DNA from: Clostridia bacterium
GTDB taxonomy: Bacteria; Bacillota; Clostridia; Christensenellales; CAG-138
Assembly: GCA_030526425.1 (NCBI GenBank)
Contig: JAUNCT010000008.1
Coordinates: forward strand, 1-64,000
Direction of reading: 5' to 3'
Length of the DNA stretch: 64,000 nt
How positions within the stretch are numbered: the first letter of the stretch is position 1; every line of letters starts with the position of its first letter. The notes under the pieces are model-generated. The model saw only the letters and a list, made by a program, of their open reading frames with translations. It was not told the DNA's origin and searched no databases. Both the position numbers and the translations under genes were made by a program. Positions 60,814 to 64,000 of the stretch are shown in pieces.

Positions 60814-62070
60814 TTACAGGCTGCGCAGCGCTTCGATCGGGTCGAGCTTGGCGGCCTTGACGGCGGGGAATGCGCCGAAGAACAGACCGACCGCGAACGA
60901 GAACACGACCGACAGCGCGATGATGAACCCGCTGATGGCGATCGGCGCGCCGGAGAAGCGGGAGATCGCGTAGGCGAGCCCGACCCCGCAGAGGACGCCG
61001 ATGATGCCGCCGATGCAGGTGAGCACGCCCGCCTCGGTCAGGAATTGCACGGAGACCGTGCGCGCCGTGGCGCCGAGCGCCTTTTTGAGACCGATCTCGC
61101 CCGTGCGCTCGGTGACGGAAACGAGCATGATGTTCATGACGCCGATGCCGCCGACGAGCAGCGAGATCGAAGCGACGAGCAGCAGCTGGCGGTTCGTGGA
61201 CTGCGAAAGCTCCTGCAGCTCCTTCGCCTTTTTGAGCATGTCTTCACTGCGGTATTTGACATCGCCCGCGTCGCCGGTGAAGCGCCCGTTCAGGATCTTG
61301 GCGATCTGCTTGCCCGCCTCGGTCATCTCATCGGTGGCGACGGCGCGCGCGACGACGGACTGCGGCTCGTCGTAACCGAAGATCTCCGGCCAGCAATGGG
61401 CGGGCAGAAAGAGCTTGCCGCCGCCGCTTGACTGGTTGTAGGTGAAGTATTCTTCGAGGGTCGTGACCTTCGGCGCGAAGGAGGAAGGCTCCGCAAGCTC
61501 GCCGATGACCACGAACGGCACCTTTTTGATGAGCACCGTCTGCCCGATGGGCGAAGCGCCCTGAAACAGGTCCTTCGAGGCGGCGCGGTCGAGGATGCAC
61601 ACGTTGCGCAGTTCTTTGATGTCGCGCGCGGTGAAGGTGCGCCCCGCGCGCAGGCGGTAGCCGTACACGCGGAAGTACTCGTTGTCCACGCCGTAGACGG
61701 AGGACTGGCTGAGGCTGTCCGGACCGTGGAACACGCCCTCGTAGAGGCTGCGCACGGTGAAGACCGCGGCGCCCGCCACCTCTGGGATGGCGCGGATGGA
61801 CGCGATGGTCGCATCGTCGATCACGGGGACCGCCTCGGGAATGGATTCGTATTCGGGGTTGACGGCGTAATCCCCGCGGGAGAGCTGCACCGTGACGGTG
61901 TTGTTGCCCGCGCCGACGAGGTTCTGCTTGATCTGTTCGTTCGTGCCCATGATCGTCGAGCTGATGGCGATGATGGAGGCGATGCCGATGATGATGCCGA
62001 GCATGGTGAGCATGCTGCGCATCTTATGCGACCGGATGTTGTCGATCGCCGAAATGAAGTATTCGCCCAT
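60814..62070 (-). CDS. MacB-like ABC transporter permease
   Basis: 418 aa. FtsX/MacB topology: a first membrane segment after a short amphipathic start (NIRSHKMRSMLTMLGIIIGI), a large outer domain of about 240 residues, then three membrane segments at the C-terminus with GLKKALGATARTVSVQFL and a closing AAKLDPIEALRSL. All are characteristic of MacB-type permeases, which couple mechanically to an outer adaptor rather than transport through the membrane. It follows the adaptor gene. Confidence 0.93.
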   Translation of the reverse strand: MGEYFISAIDNIRSHKMRSMLTMLGIIIGIASIIAISSTIMGTNEQIKQNLVGAGNNTVTVQLSRGDYAVNPEYESIPEAVPVIDDATIASIRAIPEVAGAAVFTVRSLYEGVFHGPDSLSQSSVYGVDNEYFRVYGYRLRAGRTFTARDIKELRNVCILDRAASKDLFQGASPIGQTVLIKKVPFVVIGELAEPSSFAPKVTTLEEYFTYNQSSGGGKLFLPAHCWPEIFGYDEPQSVVARAVATDEMTEAGKQIAKILNGRFTGDAGDVKYRSEDMLKKAKELQELSQSTNRQLLLVASISLLVGGIGVMNIMLVSVTERTGEIGLKKALGATARTVSVQFLTEAGVLTCIGGIIGVLCGVGLAYAISRFSGAPIAISGFIIALSVVFSFAVGLFFGAFPAVKAAKLDPIEALRSL

Positions 62071-62076
62071 CTGCCC

Positions 62077-63789
62077 TTACTCCTCATCCATCACGCAGGG
62101 AGCGCCGTCGGCGACGCCCTTGCCGCCCGGGAAGGCGATGCGGTCGCCCATGGTCAGGCTCGAACCCAAAAGCTCCCAGTAACCGAAAAAGTTCTTGCCC
62201 GTGCGCACGACCTCACGTACGAGCTTGCCGTCCCGCCCGATGTAGATGCACTGCTCGCCGTTTTCGTTGGCGATGAAGGCCTCCATCAGGTAGAGGTTGG
62301 TCTTCTTGACCGCCGTGGGCGATTCGTCCTCGACGAGGGTCATTTCGCACCAGCTGCCGACTTCGAGCCCCTCGGGGTCGTCGATGGTCACGCGCACGCC
62401 GTAGAGGGAGGCGTCGTTGTTGTCGTAGCTTTGGGAGGAATCGTCCGGCATGGAGGCGACCTCGGTCACGGTGCCGGTGAAGCTCGCGCCGGTCTCGTAG
62501 CTCATGCCCGAAAAACGCGTGCCGGGAACGACGCGCCCGAGCAGGTATTCGTTCACCTGACCGCGCACGTAGAAGCTGCCGTTGCCCTTGACGAGCAGCA
62601 GCGTTTCGCCCTCGCCGACATCCTTCGGGTCTTCGAGGGTGGTGACCACGCCGTCGACGGTGGCGTAGATGTAACCGTCCTTGCCGGATTTGCGGTAGTT
62701 CTTCAGGTCGAGCTGCAGCTGCAGATACTGCAGCTCCGCTTCGCGGATCTTGCGGGCGGCCTCCTTCGCCATTTCGAGCCGCTCCTCGCGGGAGGGACCG
62801 GGGATGTACGGCGTCGGTGTCGGAGCGACCGGACCCGTCGGCGTCGGGGTCGGTGAGATGTTGTAAACATTCAGCACCACGGAAACCGCCGATTCATAGG
62901 GCGGCTGAACATCGGGATCGGTGAATTTGAATGCGAATTCTTTTGTGTAGCCTTCGGGTTTCCGGGCTTCTTTTTTTTCGACGCAGTCTTTGACGAACGC
63001 CGTTGAAATACCGTTGACGGAAAGAATGCCCGGGATGCCCTTGCCGGGAGTCCGGGTGAAGAAATCGGAACTGTCCTCGGTATCGGGGTCCGTCAGCTCT
63101 CTTTGCCCGACCGCAAGCGCGGTCCGCGTATCGAGTTTGTTGACGAAGGTCCAGTTGAGTTCATAACCGTCTTTGCAGAACACGTTGACCATCAGCGTGT
63201 TGTCCGGGGCGGTCCCCGCATTTTTCAGATAATTGTAGATTTCGGCAGCCGTCATGCCGCACACATTCGGCATCGTGATGGAGGTGGATCTGACGGGCGC
63301 GAGGCGGGGCAAAGGACGCATGTTGCGCACGACGGGCGTCGGGGCGGTGGTTTCCACCGGCGTGAGCTCGGTCACGAGCGGGTCTTCCCACTCTTTTTTC
63401 GCGTACTTTTTGTACTCCGCATAGTAGCCCATGAGGTCGTATTCGAGCTGCAGCAGTTCGGAGCGCTTCAGCTCGGCGTCGATCGATTCGAGCGTCGCAT
63501 CGTACTTCAAAAGCTTGTCGCCCACATGCACGACATCGCCCTTTTTCACGTAGTAGGTCTCGACGGTCAGGTCCTTTTCCTTTACGATGCGCTGGGCGGC
63601 GTCGGAGTTGACCATGCCGTTCAGCGTGATGTTCGAGGCCATGTAATCGAGGCTGTAGTTCGAGGCGAACACGGTCTTGACCGGCTCCGGCGTGCGGTTC
63701 TTCCAAAGGAAATACCCGCCGGCGCCCACGCCCGCGAGGAGCAGGACGGCGACCGAAACGCGCAGAAAGCGCTTGGCGTTCTTGTTCAT
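62077..63789 (-). CDS. HlyD/MacA-like adaptor with a PASTA-like insertion
   Basis: 570 aa, longer than usual MacA-type adaptors (about 370-430). N-terminal membrane anchor near residues 8-28 and a split lipoyl-like hairpin (ETYYVKKGDVVHVGDKLLKY near residue 77). Coiled-coil segments lie around residues 100-135 and again near 335-370 (REERLEMAKEAARKIREAEL), and a beta-barrel follows (VRGQVNEYLLGRVVPGTRF). Between them, roughly residues 165-310, is an extra region containing MPNVCGMTAAEIYNYLKNAG, which resembles a PASTA domain. It links the ABC permease to the wall or outer environment. The gene ends six bases before the permease gene. Confidence 0.85.
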   Translation of the reverse strand: MNKNAKRFLRVSVAVLLLAGVGAGGYFLWKNRTPEPVKTVFASNYSLDYMASNITLNGMVNSDAAQRIVKEKDLTVETYYVKKGDVVHVGDKLLKYDATLESIDAELKRSELLQLEYDLMGYYAEYKKYAKKEWEDPLVTELTPVETTAPTPVVRNMRPLPRLAPVRSTSITMPNVCGMTAAEIYNYLKNAGTAPDNTLMVNVFCKDGYELNWTFVNKLDTRTALAVGQRELTDPDTEDSSDFFTRTPGKGIPGILSVNGISTAFVKDCVEKKEARKPEGYTKEFAFKFTDPDVQPPYESAVSVVLNVYNISPTPTPTGPVAPTPTPYIPGPSREERLEMAKEAARKIREAELQYLQLQLDLKNYRKSGKDGYIYATVDGVVTTLEDPKDVGEGETLLLVKGNGSFYVRGQVNEYLLGRVVPGTRFSGMSYETGASFTGTVTEVASMPDDSSQSYDNNDASLYGVRVTIDDPEGLEVGSWCEMTLVEDESPTAVKKTNLYLMEAFIANENGEQCIYIGRDGKLVREVVRTGKNFFGYWELLGSSLTMGDRIAFPGGKGVADGAPCVMDEE

Positions 63790-64000
63790 TTGAGTTCCTC
63801 CCCTTCGCCCGAGGAGAACAGACCCTCGTGGATGCGCCCGTCGATGATGTGGAACATCTTCTCGGCGCGCTTCGCGACGCCGTGCTCGTGCGTGATCATG
63901 ATGATGGTCGAGCCCTCTTGGTGCAGCATGTCGAACAGGTCGAGGATCTGGAGACCGGACTTCGAGTCGAGCGCGCCGGTCGGCTCATCCGCCAGCAGCA
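63786..64000 (-). CDS. MacB-like ABC transporter ATP-binding protein, partial
   Basis: Only the C-terminal 70 or so residues are inside the window; the start lies beyond 64000. Walker B and D-loop read LLADEPTGALDSKSG, and the switch histidine is in IIMITHEHGVA, typical of MacB/LolD-type ATPases. The stop overlaps the adaptor start (ATGA). With the adaptor and permease it forms an efflux or envelope-stress operon. Confidence 0.9.
   Translation of the reverse strand, partial: LLADEPTGALDSKSGLQILDLFDMLHQEGSTIIMITHEHGVAKRAEKMFHIIDGRIHEGLFSSGEGEELK

Overview
The window is a GC-rich stretch (mostly around 60% or more by eye) with strong purine Shine-Dalgarno sites, sigma-A type promoters (TTGACA/TATAAT), ATGA stop-start overlaps and Firmicute-typical families (YitT, YlmH, YfhO, AzlCD, paired U32 proteins, YtfQ/AraA sugar genes). 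This suggests an anaerobic, probably gut-associated, high-GC member of the Clostridia. The exact lineage is an inference. No rRNA, tRNA, CRISPR array, transposase or phage gene was seen.

Layout. Positions 1-1760 hold a mosaic of direct and inverted intergenic repeats with no convincing gene, followed by AT-richer non-coding DNA to 2426. Positions 2427-14820 form one co-directional catabolic block: a UlaG-like metal-dependent lactonase, a tripartite tricarboxylate (TctCBA) importer, a ribulose/allulose-phosphate 3-epimerase-like enzyme, an AraC regulator, a transaldolase-family enzyme, two dehydrogenases, a DMT-family transporter and two paralogous, apparently cytosolic, FG-GAP-like beta-propellers. 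No kinase or PTS gene lies in the block, so its substrate is unclear. It is the best candidate here for an undescribed pathway. Positions 15277-23979 hold a complete L-arabinose module: YtfQ-type binding protein, ABC ATPase, two permeases, AraA, an FGGY kinase and AraD.

Positions 24191-28950 carry a TetR-controlled ABC exporter and small accessory proteins. Positions 28958-34332 carry acetyltransferases (one fused to an alpha/beta hydrolase, one behind a possible leader peptide), an AlkD-like repair protein, the AzlCD exporter and a TIM-barrel isomerase. A minus-strand operon (34382-38630) encodes MurC, an esterase, adenosine deaminase and a CobW-type GTPase. Positions 38794-44175 encode three large polytopic membrane proteins resembling cell-envelope glycosylation enzymes. 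These are followed by a membrane-anchored NlpC/P60 wall hydrolase (minus), then YitT, YlmH and two U32 proteins, and a HAD phosphatase lying between two copies of one terminator.

Positions 52311-58952 hold a second TctCBA importer transcribed away from a membrane-spanning AraC-type sensor and an orphan TRAP-type binding protein. The right end has a secreted protein of unknown function, an EamA transporter and a MacAB-like efflux operon cut by the window edge. Each of the three transporter binding-protein genes (two tctC, one ytfQ-like) is followed by a strong hairpin before the permease or ATPase genes. This is consistent with setting a high binding protein to membrane component ratio.
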